From the NCBI GenBank assembly GCA_012295275.1, contig CM022666.1:5608850-5672849 (forward strand): a stretch of DNA of 64,000 nucleotides, read 5' to 3'. Below the pieces are notes generated by a model that did no database searches, had not been told where the DNA came from, and saw nothing but the letters and a program-made list of their open reading frames with translations. Positions 36,584 to 49,700 of the stretch are shown here, in pieces. This stretch comes from Chrysomallon squamiferum. Lineage: Eukaryota > Mollusca > Gastropoda > Neomphalida > Peltospiridae. Position numbers and translations under genes: made by a program. Every line of letters begins with the position of its first letter. The first letter of the stretch is position 1.

Positions 36584-36620
36584 CACAGTGCAATAACACA
36601 AAAAAAAGAAAAGTAGGAAA

Positions 36621-38461
36621 ATGAAGTTAATTCGTCCAGTTATTGCCATATCTCTTATGGTATTAAACTTGATGCTCATCAGTTTCATTGCATCTGTAAC
36701 ATTAAACGAATATCTGAACAGAGAAACCAAGTTGTTGTTTGACAAGGAACTGTGTGTGAAAATCTCGTGCAAACCAGGAGAAAACTGTTGTGATGACAAA
36801 TCTACGAACAGAACCAGGAACAATACCACGTATTGCTGTTACAGTGATGGAGAAAAAGTGATCAGTGAAATTATGAAAAAGGTAAATTTTGTTTTAACTT
36901 CTGAAAAATTCCATAAATACATTAAATAGAAGATTAAAAAAGATATGAAATTAAGAAATAGGTAAATTCTATATAAAAATATTAAAAACTTAAGTGGATT
37001 ATAAATGAAATTCAAAAAAAAGGAAGAAAAAGTGAAACAACAAAAATAAAAAAGATCGATATATGTTTAATAATATTTCAATTATGAAAATGAGAAATTA
37101 ATAACGCTGATGAATATTTTTAAATATAAAACAAATTATAATGGACGAATTTCAAAGTGGTTGTTGACATTCGTTTTAGAAACTGAGTGAAAGTCATACA
37201 AAAGCTGAGAAATGTGGTAAGTTTACACATACACATACACATTCACAGACATACGCAAAAACAAAGTCGCATAAACACAGACACACATACAAGTAGAAAC
37301 ATAAACATACACACACATAAAGACTAAAATACACAAACACAGACAAGCAAACCCACAAAAAGACACTCAGACAAACACAAACCACACATTTAAATATGCA
37401 CAAAAGTGTTTATAATTATGTATTTGTATATACGTGTGTACGAGTCTAGATGTGTTTACAGGTATGTGAGTCTATCTGTGTGACTGTGTGTGTGTGTTTA
37501 TATATATGTGCATATATACATGTGTGTGTGTGTGTATATATATATTTATATATATTTCAGAACAAAATCTTCAGCAGATCAGAGAGGCTGCTGATCGTCT
37601 GAATAATAAAAACAATGCGAAGACATCGGCTCATCTACAAATGGAAGTGAATGCAAAATACGACAAAGGTAAGAATACAAATAGTAGTAGTAGTGGTAGC
37701 AGCAGTAGTAGTAATAGTAGTAGTAGTAGTAGTAGCAGTAGCAGCAGTAGAAGTAGTAATAGAAGAGTAGTGATACTCAGTTGAAAGACAAAATAGTAGA
37801 CAAAATAGTAGTAGTTACTTAAAAGTTCTGTCTGTTAATAGTTGTACAAGTAATTACCTAGTTATTAATAGTGGTTAGGAAATAATTGTAAAAATTGTGA
37901 TAACAATAGTATTAGCAGTGTTAATAGCAAAAACACCAGTCGTGTTAGTAAAGTAGTTAATAGCAGGAGTTTGTAGTAGCTATACAACTATATTAGTAAT
38001 ACTAACTAGAACTATTGACAATTTAAAATAGAAATGTTATTTAAAAATCGTTTATTCTTGCAAACGTTTCAGACACACCGAAGCCTCTCATCAAATGGAC
38101 GTCGTCTGGTAAAATATCGTTTGTGAAAGGAGGTGCGACTGTTGTCGCTGACGGGATTCAAGTCAAACACTCTGCTTACTACTTCATATACAGCAACGTT
38201 GTATTCCATGCCAAGCAAATGAAACAGCTTGAATACTATAGGCCGTATCACTCAATTGAAAAATATCCAAATTATGAAGTCCTCTACAGAAATTCTCAAA
38301 CAACATGCAAAGTACGAAGAAATCAGGAAGGTTTTGTTCCTTCCTACATTGGAGCTGTTTATTACCTGAAAGCCAATGACACTGTGATGGTGAGAACATC
38401 ACTTGTGAACAGAATTTTGAGAGATCCTGAGACTACCTACTTTGGGCTGTATATGCTCTGA
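36621..38461 (+). CDS. TNF-superfamily ligand, type II membrane protein (gene D)
   Basis: Predicted cell-surface trimeric ligand, same plan as gene B. Coding exons 36621-36881, 37180-37216, 37561-37668, 38073-38461, with clean borders (donors GTAAAT, GTAAGT, GTAAGA) and phases 0, 1, 1; 264 residues. Membrane helix about 6-28; Cys 45, 50, 56, 57, 72, 73 with sequons at 63, 67 and 68; linker SHTKAEK; stalk with KTSAHLQ at 120-126; TNF domain with W144, AYYFIYSNV at 170-178, SYIGAVYYL at 226-234 and TYFGLYML at the end. Odd point: position 194 is Tyr (38246-38248) where A, B and E have Cys, leaving Cys214 without its likely partner. The best-preserved splice sites of the cluster are here. Confidence 0.88.
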
Positions 38462-38633
38462 ATTGGTCCAAGAGACCAGAATTATAACTGTTAATATATC
38501 ATTTGTTTGAGCTGTGACACGACTACATAAAACTACTTTTTTATTCTAACTTTACCATGAAATGTTTATATAAGGCAAAATGTTATCTTCCTTTACAGTT
38601 TTCATTATGATTATGATTATAATGATTATAATG

Positions 38634-38702
<69 letters not shown>

Positions 38703-38775
38703 GTTGTTGTTGTTGTTGTTGTTGTTGCTGTTGCTTGTGAGTGGATCTGATTTTATATATTCAATGGAATTATAA

Positions 38776-38781
38776 AATAAA
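38776..38781 (+). terminator. Candidate poly(A) signal of gene D
   Basis: AATAAA about 315 bases after the stop codon, beyond an (ATT)n tract at 38630-38702. No closer AATAAA was noticed. Confidence 0.4.
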
Positions 38782-38789
38782 GTAAAATG

Positions 38790-38887
38790 TCTGTGATACT
38801 ATTGTTTTTAATTACTGCAAATTAGTTTTGTTATTACTATTATTTTACTTATTATCATTTTGCACACACACACACAGATACACACAG

Positions 38888-38919
<32 letters not shown>

Positions 38920-39522
38920 TTATTATTTCAAACATTTTTGATACTCTAACAGAATTCTTGCCAGTATTTTAAATAACAACGTATTAATGCTAATGCAATA
39001 TTACAGAATTACCAATAGACTGCTATTATTATTATCAATGCAATATCACAGTATTACAATAGACTGTTAATAGTATTATAAATTCAGTTTCATAATATTA
39101 ATTACAGACTGTTGTTATTCTTATTAATGCATTATTATTGCTATAAATAAATACCTTTACTTTATAAAAAAAGTGAAATGCTATTCGGTTTCCTAACAAC
39201 GCAATAACTAGGTTAAGAACGCCATTTGCAATACAACTGACGTAGTCATAGTTTACTGGAAATCCCGGCAACTGATACTATTATTATACATCGGTGACAG
39301 TACGGCAATATACAGGTTAGTATAACTTACCGAACACGTGAACAGAAGTCACGCTGTAGTTCAGCGCTCGGCGAGGAATTTAGTACGGCCTGTCAACTGA
39401 ACACTTGGACACCAATTATTACATTAACTTTCTTTTTTCTTTAAATCTCCAGACCAAAGCAGCATTGCTTCCTAGCATCCCGTTTTGATGTTCAGTTTTG
39501 AAGATAAAATTGAGAGAGAGAG

Positions 39523-39578
<56 letters not shown>

Positions 39579-41215
39579 TGTGCTGTATTCAGTGAATAAA
39601 TATTTAAATATCATTGGTTTTCTATATAAATTGACTGATGAAAGTTAAAAGTTCACTGATTAGTTTACAATGAATAATTCAAGTTAAGTGGATGATCCAG
39701 TTAAAAAGGATCTTTTATACAATATGTACTGATGCATTCAAATGATCAGAGTAATAAATGTTTAAATATACCTTAGAATTAAAATGTCATGTACAATTCG
39801 CATAATAAACAATCTATTAAAGCATTTTTTTGTTTTATCACAATAAGAATTTTCTTTTTAGAAGCATTTCAGAATTTAATTTTATTATCGCTATTATCAT
39901 CATGATCATTGTTAATTTTGTTATGACTATCATAATTATCATTAACTTTATTACCACTATCATCTTCATCATTATAACTACTGCTATATTATTACTATAT
40001 AATCATGATTACTAGTATTATTCTTTCTACTACTCCTACTATTTATATAAGTGCTTCTGCTGCTACTACTACTACTATTAAATTTATAATCATCATCATC
40101 ATCATCATCATAATTAGTATTGTTTGGTGCTGTCATTGTTGTTAAATAAAGACTACAGTGATACCTCTGGTCACCTGTTCATAATTTTTATTACTTGGAT
40201 AGTTACTTTAAATGTAGTACAAATGTCTTGTTCTGCATTTATCATTTTCTTCTTTTTCTTCTTTTCTTTTTTAAATATCAAGTAAAATTAATGAGAATGT
40301 TTTTCAACTCACTTTTCACTTATACACCAGTCAGTGACATGATTTAATTTTTATTTTATGAAGCATAATTTGTGTACTTTATAGACAGTAAGCTAAATAT
40401 TGCTGTTATATAAGAGTGTTCATATCACATACTTAAAAGTACCCGAGCAGTGTTTATAAATAGCTGTTTGGAAAGTCCCGGCCTACAAGGACGTCGCTGA
40501 AAAATGTACACGAAAAATGTACACATTGATATCTTATTTAACTATCTGCTTTATTCACTATAAACAACTGACGTCTAGGCGTCTTGTTCGAAGTGCACTA
40601 TCCACGTGTTCACTCGATCTACAATAAGCCCGCTGTTTGTGAAATATTTACCTAACCTGTGATTGCTGAGACATTTCTTTTCTCTTTCTCTACGTGTTCA
40701 GATGTCGGCAACACTTGGTCAAATGTCTTGATCTGCATTTATCATTTTCTTCTTTTCTTTTTTAAATATCAAGTAAAATTAATGAGATCATTTTTCAACT
40801 CACTTTTCACTTATACACCAGTCAGTGACATGATTTAATTTTCATTTAATGCAGCATAATTTGCATACTTTATAGACAGTAGGTTAAATATTGCTCTTTT
40901 ATAACCGTGTTCATATCACATACTTAAAAGGATACGAGCAGTGTTTAAAAATAGCTGTTTGGAAAGTCACGGAAAAATGTACAGGTAACGTGACGTCACT
41001 GTCTGTGAAATGTTTATCTAACGTGTGATATCATTTCTCTGACTGCTTCATTCACGCTGCTACTGTTCAGGTGTCGGCAACGCTTGTCAGACACCAATTA
41101 TTACATTAACTTGACTCTCCTCCAAAACACTGCATATCATTTACATCACATGTACTTGACGTAGTCTAGTTTCTGTCATAAAAACAACTCAGGGCAACAT
41201 TCTTAAATAGATCAC

Positions 41216-41263
<48 letters not shown>

Positions 41264-42090
41264 TATTATTATTGTTCTTGTTTGGGTTTTTTCATTGTTG
41301 TTTTTTAGCTTTTTTCCAGCTGAACTCTGAACGACAACAGCAATGTTAATATTAATAATAACAAGAACTACAACAGTAACAACCAGCAATAAATGGTCGT
41401 AGTTTATTTGTGAATATTGTGCAACTTTTAATTATTAATTTTGTTTTCAGTTTTGATTCTAAGCATGTCAACCTCTCCATTAGGCTATATTTTCTCACAG
41501 AGAATCAAAATGTGATTTGAAGGACAACGCGTTATCGGAAATAAAACAACAGTTTATGGGAAACTTAATTTTCTGTTTGTTTTCAGTACAATATTATTAT
41601 CTTCTAAAGTGCAGCTTTAAATATAGCAATTTATTCAGTTATTTATCACATGCACGCGAACTTACTTATTTATTTATTTACTTATTTATTTATTGATTTA
41701 TTTATTTATTTACTTATTTATTTATTTATTTATCTATTTATGGTTTGTTTGTTTATTTTTATTTTACTCTATATATTTTATTTTATTTTATCTTATTATA
41801 ATTTTATTTCATTTATTTTATTGTTTTAATTAATTAATTTATTTTTATATATTTTAATGTATTTATTTATTTTACTTTACTTTTATCATTTTGTATTTTT
41901 ATTTTATTTTATCACTTTTTTGTTTTTATTTTTAAATTTTTTAAATTTTAATTCAGCATATTTTACTTTATTTATTTATCTTACTTTGTTACAGTTTTGT
42001 ATTCTTACTTATTTTATTTGAAAAAATATTTTCATTTATTTTATTTTATTTGATTTTTGTTTTTATTTGATTTTACTTTATTTCGCTCAT

Positions 42091-42137
<47 letters not shown>

Positions 42138-42290
42138 TTCGGCAGATTGAATCAACAGTCATGATACAAGTGACATTTACAAACAGAAGATTCTTCTGTC
42201 ACAGGGAGATATTTCTGAGAATTCATATACCTGGCCCTGTAATAATAACTGATCACTACACTTATTTATTCCGATTACGTGTAAGATAAC
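38790..42290. repeat. Repeat-rich interval: duplicated block and ATTT tract
   Basis: (CA)n 38864-38912; the duplicated block with (GA)n 39511-39574 and ATC-rich tract (39.3-40.45 kb). A second, shorter repeat of the 40.2-40.45 kb sequence starts at about 40.72 kb. (GT)n 41217-41260. A long ATTT/TTTA tract (41660-42135) leads to the CAACAGTCATGATACAAGTG block. No exon seen. Confidence 0.65.
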
Positions 42291-42645
42291 AAATCCGGGC
42301 TGGATTTTGTTATTTATGACTCAGGTCACACAGGAATAGAAGTTGTGCGCGAGCTCGTAGAGAATATGATTCGATCTTTTCAGAAGTCTCTAGTTCACTA
42401 GTTGAAGTTGTTAACCGTATTACTGTTAGACGAATTTAGAAAGTATGAATGCATTATTGTTGTCATAAATAAATAAATCTGTTGTTGTGATTGTTGTAGT
42501 TATTGTTGTTGAAAATGAATATGAACACCTATACGAATTTTTTATTTATATTCTTATTATTTTTTAGGTCGGTTCATTTATAAAGCAGTTACTAGGTCAC
42601 GAACGTCATTTGCATACACAGCGCACCCACTCATAAGACTTAAAA

Positions 42646-42716
<71 letters not shown>

Positions 42717-42862
42717 TGTGTGTGTGTGTGTTTATTTAGATTAAGATTTCTATGAAATAATTAGAAAAATCCATTCTTCCAGAACTTAGCTTTCCACTGG
42801 GCTATAAATAATACATAATAATTAGTAAATAAGTAAATAAATACATAATGTTTAAGACAAGA

Positions 42863-42899
<37 letters not shown>

Positions 42900-43426
42900 T
42901 TAAATAAATGATAAAAATTAAAGTAAAACAAAATGAATGAATGAAAAAAGAATAGACAAAAAAAGATAGATATAAATTATAAAATCAGAATGACTTCTAA
43001 AAACTAGGTAACCACCTGATCATACCCATAAAATATCATGTAAACTCAGTAATAAAGGAACAGAGAAATCACAAATGAAAATCAAGTCATTTAAATGAAG
43101 TAATGTACTTCTTGTTTGATGGATAGACCAAACGTGTGATCTTTTCGTGTCACGTTATATGATCCACTGCCTTTTCTCATCAGGGTCATAACCAGGGTAA
43201 AGTAAGAGAAACGACACTAATGAAACTGCACAAACAGCCTGTCTGTGTTTACCTGAATTAAAAGATTAAAGTGGCTCCTCCTTAAACACAGAAACATGGT
43301 CTGTGTAAACAGAGAGAAAAAGAAAGAAGATACAGAAATGAAAATAAAAGAAGATGAAAAAATAGAAAAATGAAAAGGTGTAATTCAGTCATCATAGAAA
43401 TATTATCAAATATAATTTTAAAAAAC
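42291..43426. other. Intergenic AT-rich sequence with (GT)n and (AAT)n
   Basis: Pieces match the 3' flank of genes B and E (TAGACGAATTTAGAAAGTATGAATG-like sequence near 42430 against 24170 and 56870). (GT)n 42645-42732 and (AAT)n 42865-42896. The kappaB-like GGAACTTTCC of the other units is lost here (GGGCTGGATTTTG at about 42297). No gene seen. Confidence 0.55.
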
Positions 43427-43626
43427 NNNNNNNNNNNNNNNNNNNNNNNNNNNNNNNNNNNNNNNNNNNNNNNNNNNNNNNNNNNNNNNNNNNNNNNNNN
43501 NNNNNNNNNNNNNNNNNNNNNNNNNNNNNNNNNNNNNNNNNNNNNNNNNNNNNNNNNNNNNNNNNNNNNNNNNNNNNNNNNNNNNNNNNNNNNNNNNNNN
43601 NNNNNNNNNNNNNNNNNNNNNNNNNN
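43427..43626. other. Assembly gap, 200 N
   Basis: Exactly 200 unknown bases, a nominal scaffold gap; the true size is unknown. Confidence 1.
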
Positions 43627-44280
43627 AGTTTATTTGTGAATATGGTAAAAAAATAAAACAAATACTTTGACGTGTGATCTACGCGATGCAGTGATCTACA
43701 CTGATCAAATTCTACGCGCTTATTTTAGTTATTATTTTGTTTATTCTTGGTTTTTTATTACCTCGGTTTAACGATGTAATTGGTTCCAAATTTCTGATCG
43801 TTAAGCGGGAGACTAATTTACACAGAACTGATGTTAAAAACAGTGGTTCTCGCTGATGAGATTTCACATAAAACATATATATATATTTTTTTAAATAAAT
43901 ACAGAAAAATAAATAACTTAATAGATCATAGATATTAAACAAACAGTAAATCATTTACAAATCAATTTATACAAATAGATTAAGAAATAATTATATGCTA
44001 CTCATAGTGGGTTCATGTTTGTGGGTTTTGTGTTCATTTAAGATATCGTCTTTTCTTTCTAAAGTTATTGTCTTCCGTTTCGTTTTATCATCAGCATATC
44101 TATTCGTGATACATAGACTACATGTTTTCCTCATTTTGTTTATGGCTTAGTTGACACAGGAATAGAAGTTACGCTGTACTCTTTATTTAACAATAACGAC
44201 AAACACAACAGCTGTTAGCAGTACGATTGCATGACATCTATTTACAGCTTGGGTGGAAAGCCCAGTTCCCGGAGAAAATT
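43627..44280. other. AT-rich sequence after the gap
   Basis: No exon seen. From about 44110 it resembles the promoter-upstream region of the other units (TATGGCTTAGTTGACACAGG at about 44140), but that stretch lacks GGAACTTTCC. Confidence 0.5.
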
Positions 44281-44420
44281 ATTATTCTCTGAAAGGAGGT
44301 CGACGACGTCATACGACCTTTTCAAAGTAGCTGCTATAAAAATCAACGCAGCCTGTCAAACAGCGTTTCTATCGTAGACGCGCTTCACTCCTTTGTGAAC
44401 ACTGAGTCAGCCTAATTTAG
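44281..44420 (+). promoter_or_regulatory. TATA promoter and non-coding first exon, unit C
   Basis: TATAAAAA at 44335-44342, GACGTCAT-type element near 44306, first-exon donor ATTTAG/GTAAGT with exon end 44420. No CCAAT box. The downstream ligand unit is a relic (47151-47470). Confidence 0.6.
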
Positions 44421-45005
44421 GTAAGTACATGTTTTACTGATTTCATATGTTATATATATTTATATAAAATTATAATTTCACTTATTTCTTAGGTTATATA
44501 TGTTTATATAAAATTATAATTTCACTTATTTCATAGGTTATATATATTTATATAAAATTATAATTTCACTTATTTCTTAGGTTATATATGTTTATATAAA
44601 ATTATAATTTCACTTATTTCATAGGTAATATATATTTATATAAAATTATAATTTCACTTATTTCTTAGGTTATATATGTTTATATAAAATTATAATTTCA
44701 CTTATTTCATAGGTTATATATATCTACATAAAATTATAATTTCACTTATTTCATAGGTTATATATGTTTATATGAAATTATAATTTCACTTATTTTATAG
44801 GTTATATTTATTTATATGAAATTATAATTTCACTTATTTCATAGGTTATATATGTTTATATAACATTATAATTTCACTTATTTCATAGGTTATATATGTT
44901 TATATAAAATTATAATTTCACTTATTTCATAGGTTATAAATGTTTATATAAAATTATAATTTCACTTATTTCATAGGTTATATATATATTTATATAAAAA
45001 TATAA
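44421..45005 (+). repeat. 45-bp minisatellite, about thirteen units
   Basis: Same unit as at 11.5 kb, but far more homogeneous: many neighbouring units are identical or alternate TATATATATTTA and TATATATGTTTA, pointing to recent expansion. Confidence 0.9.
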
Positions 45006-46265
45006 ATTCACTTCGCTGTTTAGGATTTTTCCGCGCCCTAGTTTCACTTGTATGATATTAAGTGATATTACATCAACTTGAAAAAACAAAACATCGCGGT
45101 AAGGTCGATAATTTTCTAGCACATGCGTTGGCAGGTAAGAATAATAACAGCCACAGAAAATACAGCACTCATTTATTTGTCTGCTATCTCGAAAATCGGC
45201 AATATGCTCGTGCAAGTCGTGCCACGGACAGCTTAATGTAACAGTTCTGTGGTTATTAAGCAGGAAAACTCAGTTATCAGATTCACGTTGCGATCTATAA
45301 ACAGTAACGTTCACGGCAGTTTCAATTTCTGGCATTGAGAGGAAACCAGCCCTGGACGTGATCTTTCGAGGACGATACAATATCAGCAAACAGAGCGGAT
45401 ATGTAGAATGAGGCCCTGGCAAGCTTTGGCAGGTTTTTTCTGCCTTTGCACTAAACCAACTAGCCAACGCTTTAGGAACGGATAACGAGAATATTACCAT
45501 AAGTTCTGTTTTCATCCGAGTAAATGTTTCTACATAAGTATATCAAAAACCAGGCGATCTATCTAGAAGGAGATTAAATATGTTATTCAAACTTTGACAG
45601 TAGTTTAGTCAAGGTAATTTCCTTCTTGCTTGTGAAATCTGATGTCCGCTGGTTTGGGAGAACATCGAACTTTCCGCTATTAAGTCGTACCCGAGTTCAC
45701 CGAGTGCTGTTGTTCGTTTTTGAATTTTTCAGAATAAAAACACATTTTAGTGATTTAATTAAATCATCAAAATCTATCGAGTGCGAACTGTTTTCTAACT
45801 TCTTGAAAAAATAAGATGATTTGGCGGTAGAATACTGGAAATAAGCCATCATCACCTTGGTCAGTCACCTGATCAAAATACTTCCACTTGACTGGATATT
45901 TATTTCACCTCACGGTATTGAATATTTACTGCGCGCTTTGCGATCTCAAGCTATTTTTCGGTCACTTTAATTTTGTTACATTGTCTTCTATCTTGGAAAG
46001 TTACATCTTTGATTGCTAATGTACCGTCACAGTTTTGTCTATACATTTGTTTTAAGAGAAAAAACAATATATTTATTTTTTATTATTTCTTTAAAATCCT
46101 ACCTCTTTCCAGTGATATAAATAACTTCGGACGAAAAACTCTACTCCTTAAACTCCTCAACAATTGGAAACAAATTTTGAGACATCAGACAGCAAGGTCT
46201 TCATCAGGAGGATTATCTGTTTCATTAGACATCGCTGTGTTGTCATATTGGATTTCAGTGGTTTA
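45006..46265 (-). pseudogene. Minus-strand protein-like blocks, unit C
   Basis: Third copy of the blocks at 12.0-13.3 kb. The 20382-type frame is interrupted by a TGA at 45270-45272 (TCA on the + strand). The QVTDQGDDGLF patch (about 45870) carries a frameshift. The first block is present twice, in part (about 46188-46263 and 46590-46665). Decay here argues against a working gene in this copy. Confidence 0.35.
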
Positions 46266-46600
46266 CTAGAGAGAGAGAGAGAGAGAGAGAAAAAAAAAAA
46301 AAAAAAAACTTTGTGGCATCAGATACTCCTTACAATTGGAAAGAAATTGTGTGGCATCAGATACCAAGAAAAACACTGTTTGGCATCAGATACTCCTTAC
46401 AATTGGAAAGAAATTTTGTGGCATCATAAACCAAGAAAGAAATTTTGTGGCATCAGATACTCCTTACAATTGGAAAGAAATTTTGTGGCATCATAAACCA
46501 AGAAAGAAATTATGTGGCATCAGATACTCCTTACAATTGGAAAGAAATTTTGTGGCATCATAAACCAAGAAACAAATTGTTTGGCATCAGATAGCAAGGA
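46266..46600 (+). repeat. About 66-bp minisatellite
   Basis: Starts after (GA)n and poly(A). Units with GGCATCAGATACTCCTTACA, ATTGGAAAGAAATTTTGTGG and CATCATAAACCAAGAAAGAA in tandem, four to five copies. A shorter version is at 12955-13110. Confidence 0.85.
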
Positions 46601-46689
46601 CTTCATCAGGAGGATTATCTGTTCTATTAGACATCGCTGTGCTGTCATATCGGATTTCAGTGGTGAGTATTTACATACAGAGGTTTACA

Positions 46690-47150
46690 AGGCATTCACT
46701 CTCTGTCTCTCATTTTCTCTGTCTCTCTGTCAATCTCTCCCTCTCTCTCGCTTTCTCTCTAACCTCTGTCAATCTGTCTCTCTCTGTCTCTCCGTCTCTC
46801 TCTGTCGGTCTGTCTCTCTGTCTGTCTGTCTCTGTGTCTCTCTCTGTTTACTCAATGCAATCACCTGATATCATACTGAATATGACAAGAGGAAGAACCA
46901 CCAAGCGAAGAACTCTCAGAAACAATTCTCCTGGCATTCGTGTTAAAATAAAAAATAAAAATATCTTATTTCATTTCATTAGATATTAACACACACACAC
47001 GGCATGCATGCATACATGCATTCATATAAACACACACACACACTTTCTCTCTCTGTATGTGTGTGTGTGTGTGTGTGTGCGTTTTTTTCTTGGTTTTATT
47101 TATTATTTTACTTTTATTTTTTGAAAGAATGATATTTATGTGTGTGGTTT
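46690..47150 (+). repeat. CT/CTGT-rich tract and conserved strip
   Basis: CTCTGT-rich 46700-46848, then the strip beginning ATGACAAGAGGAAGAACCAC (46881), shared with 13728, then (CA)n and (GT)n to 47078. Noted as non-coding. Confidence 0.7.
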
Positions 47151-47183
47151 TTGATACTCATCAGTCTCATAAATATATCAAAC

Positions 47184-47217
<34 letters not shown>

Positions 47218-47470
47218 AAAAAGGAAAAAAAAAAAAAAAAAAAAGTTTTATGTAGAAATGGTTAAATTCTATATAAAAATATTAAAATATTGACTTCATT
47301 ATGAATTAAACTGAGAAAGAAGATCCATATACGTTTAATAATATAATATTATGAAAAGGAGAAATTCATTGTGCTGAAAAATATTTATAAATTTATAATT
47401 AATTTAATATTGACAAAATTTGAAATAGTTATTAATATTCTTTTCACAAACTGTTTTAAAGTCATACAAA
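47151..47470 (+). pseudogene. TNF-ligand relic 3 (unit C)
   Basis: About 36 bases (GATACTCATCAGTCTCATAA and on) match the second half of the membrane helix exon, ending in poly(A) as in the 14.1-kb relic. The linker exon at 47447-47470 has lost its acceptor AG (TTTTCAC) and is cut off after GTCATACAAA, where sequence homologous to 15.98 kb is joined. Confidence 0.75.
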
Positions 47471-49054
47471 ATTTCATGTAAAATCTGCATAATAAACAAT
47501 CTATTTAAAGTATTCTTTTGTTTTATCACAATAAGACTTTTCTTTTTAGAAGCATTTCAGAATCGTAAATATTATGATTATTAATTTTATTATCACTACC
47601 ATCATCATCATAATCATTATTAATGGTATTATGACCATGATAATTATCATTGACTTTATTACCACTATCATCTTCATCATTATAACTACTGCTATATTAT
47701 TACTATATAATCATGATTACTAATATTATTCTTTCTACTACTCCTACTATTTATATTAGTGTTGCTGCTGCTGCTACTACTACTACTATTAAATGTATCA
47801 TTATTATCATCATCATCATTATAATTAGTATTGTTTGCTGCTGCCGTTGTTGTTAAATAAAGACTACAGCGATACCTCTGGTCACCTAATTTTTATTACT
47901 TGGATAGTTACTTTAAATGTAGTACAAATGTCTTAATCTGCATTTATCATTTTCTTCTTTTTCTTCTTTTCTTTTTTGAATATCAAGTAAAATTAATGAG
48001 AATATTTTTCAACTGACTTTTCACTTATAACCCAGTCAGTGACAAGATTTGAGTTTCATTTTATGAAGCATAATTTGTATACTTTATAGACAGTAAGTTA
48101 AATATTGCTGTTATATAACCATGTTCATATCACATACTTACACATATATATATATATACGTGCACACCCACACACACATATATCATTACTGAGTTTTAAT
48201 AGTTGTACAGTCGTCGTTGACGGTAACAATTTAAAAAGTCATCCGTTTATCTTTAAAAGTAATCCTACCCGAGCAGTGTTTGTAAACACTTCTAAGCGAC
48301 GTATTTTGTTCCAGATGTGAAATATTACCTATCTGCCAAGATATCTCATTTCTCTGTCTGCTTCATTCACGCTACTACTGTTCAGGGTTGGGCAACGTTT
48401 GGTCAGCCAACTGAACACTTGGATTCCAATTATTACTATAACTTGTCCCTCGTCCCAAAACAGCACAGCTGACTGGCCCCCTCTCTTCTCTGTGTGTGTG
48501 CGTGTGCATGTGCATGTTCTTGTGCGTGTGCGTACGTACGTGCGTGCGTTCGCGCGCGTTAATAGTATGTGACTTATTTGTACTGTTTTATGTTTTTGTT
48601 TATTATTGTTGTTTTTCTTTGTTGTTTTTTTGTTTGTTTTCTTGTTGTTATTTTTTGTTATTTTAATTATTAATTTCATTTTTGATTCTAAGCATGTCAT
48701 CCTCTCCATTAGGCTATATTTTACTCACAGCCAATCAAAATGTGATTTGAAGGACAACGCGTCATCGTGTGAGTGTGTGTGACAGTGTGTGTGTGTGTGT
48801 TTGTATCTGTGTGTGTGTGTCTGTGTGTGTGCGTGTGTTTGTATGGTTTTATTTATTATTTTTATATTGAAATAGGTAAATTCGATATAAAAATATTAAA
48901 TAACTAAGTTCATTACAAATGAAATTAAGAAAAAAGATCAATTTACGTTTAATAATTTATGAAAAGGAGAAATTAATTGTGCTGAAAAATATTTATAAAT
49001 TTAAAATTGATTCTAATAGACGAGTTTCAAATTGGTTATTAACATTCTTTTTAG
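47471..49054. repeat. Duplicated non-coding blocks
   Basis: Collinear with 15.98-17.72 kb: ATC-rich tract, dispersed block with CTACCCGAGCAGTGTTTG at about 48269, and GT-rich stretch 48770-48845. No gene seen. Confidence 0.65.
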
Positions 49055-49091
49055 AAACTGAGTGAAAGTCACAGAAAAGCTGAGAAAAGTG
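49055..49091 (+). pseudogene. TNF-ligand relic 4, linker exon only
   Basis: 37-base exon after TTTTTAG reading KLSESHRKAEKS, donor GTAAAT; counterpart of 17719-17755. Its membrane exon is deleted (GT-rich sequence joins directly to intron sequence near 48860). Confidence 0.75.
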
Positions 49092-49658
49092 GTAAATTAA
49101 CAGAGACACAAGCACAAATTGGTTTTGACATACTGAAAAGTAAATTACAAAAGTGTTAAGTCTAAATGGAAGCAGAAGAGAAGAGAGAATCTGAACACCA
49201 CATGCACGTGTGACGTCTGCGTGTCAACTGATCAACACAGCTGAGGAAAGCTTTAGCGCGTGACTCAATGAAAAACGGACTTAAACACATGCATTGTACC
49301 CGTTTGTACCATTTATTTCGAGAAATTAACTATTAAATGTTTGTTTATATAATTTGTAAAAAGAAAAGATCGTTAAAGCGTGATACTTTTTGTTTTATTA
49401 TATATTTATATTTTATCAATGAATTGAGCTTAAAAGGTGAAGAAGTTTATCGATGAACTGAGCGAAAATCTGCTATTAAGTTTATTTATTTATTTATTGA
49501 GTTATTTAATTATTTGTTTATTTGTTTGTTTTTTACTTTTATTTGTCTATTTTACTGTGTTTTATTTCATTTCATTTTATTTTATTTTTTTAAATTAATT
49601 AATTCGCTACACTTTACTTTTCATCACTTTTTATTTATTTTACGGTATTTTATTTTAC

Positions 49659-49700
<42 letters not shown>

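Noticed and set aside
44421-45005. CRISPR-like array of short direct repeats
   Set aside because: No unique spacers; head-to-tail minisatellite in a eukaryotic intron.
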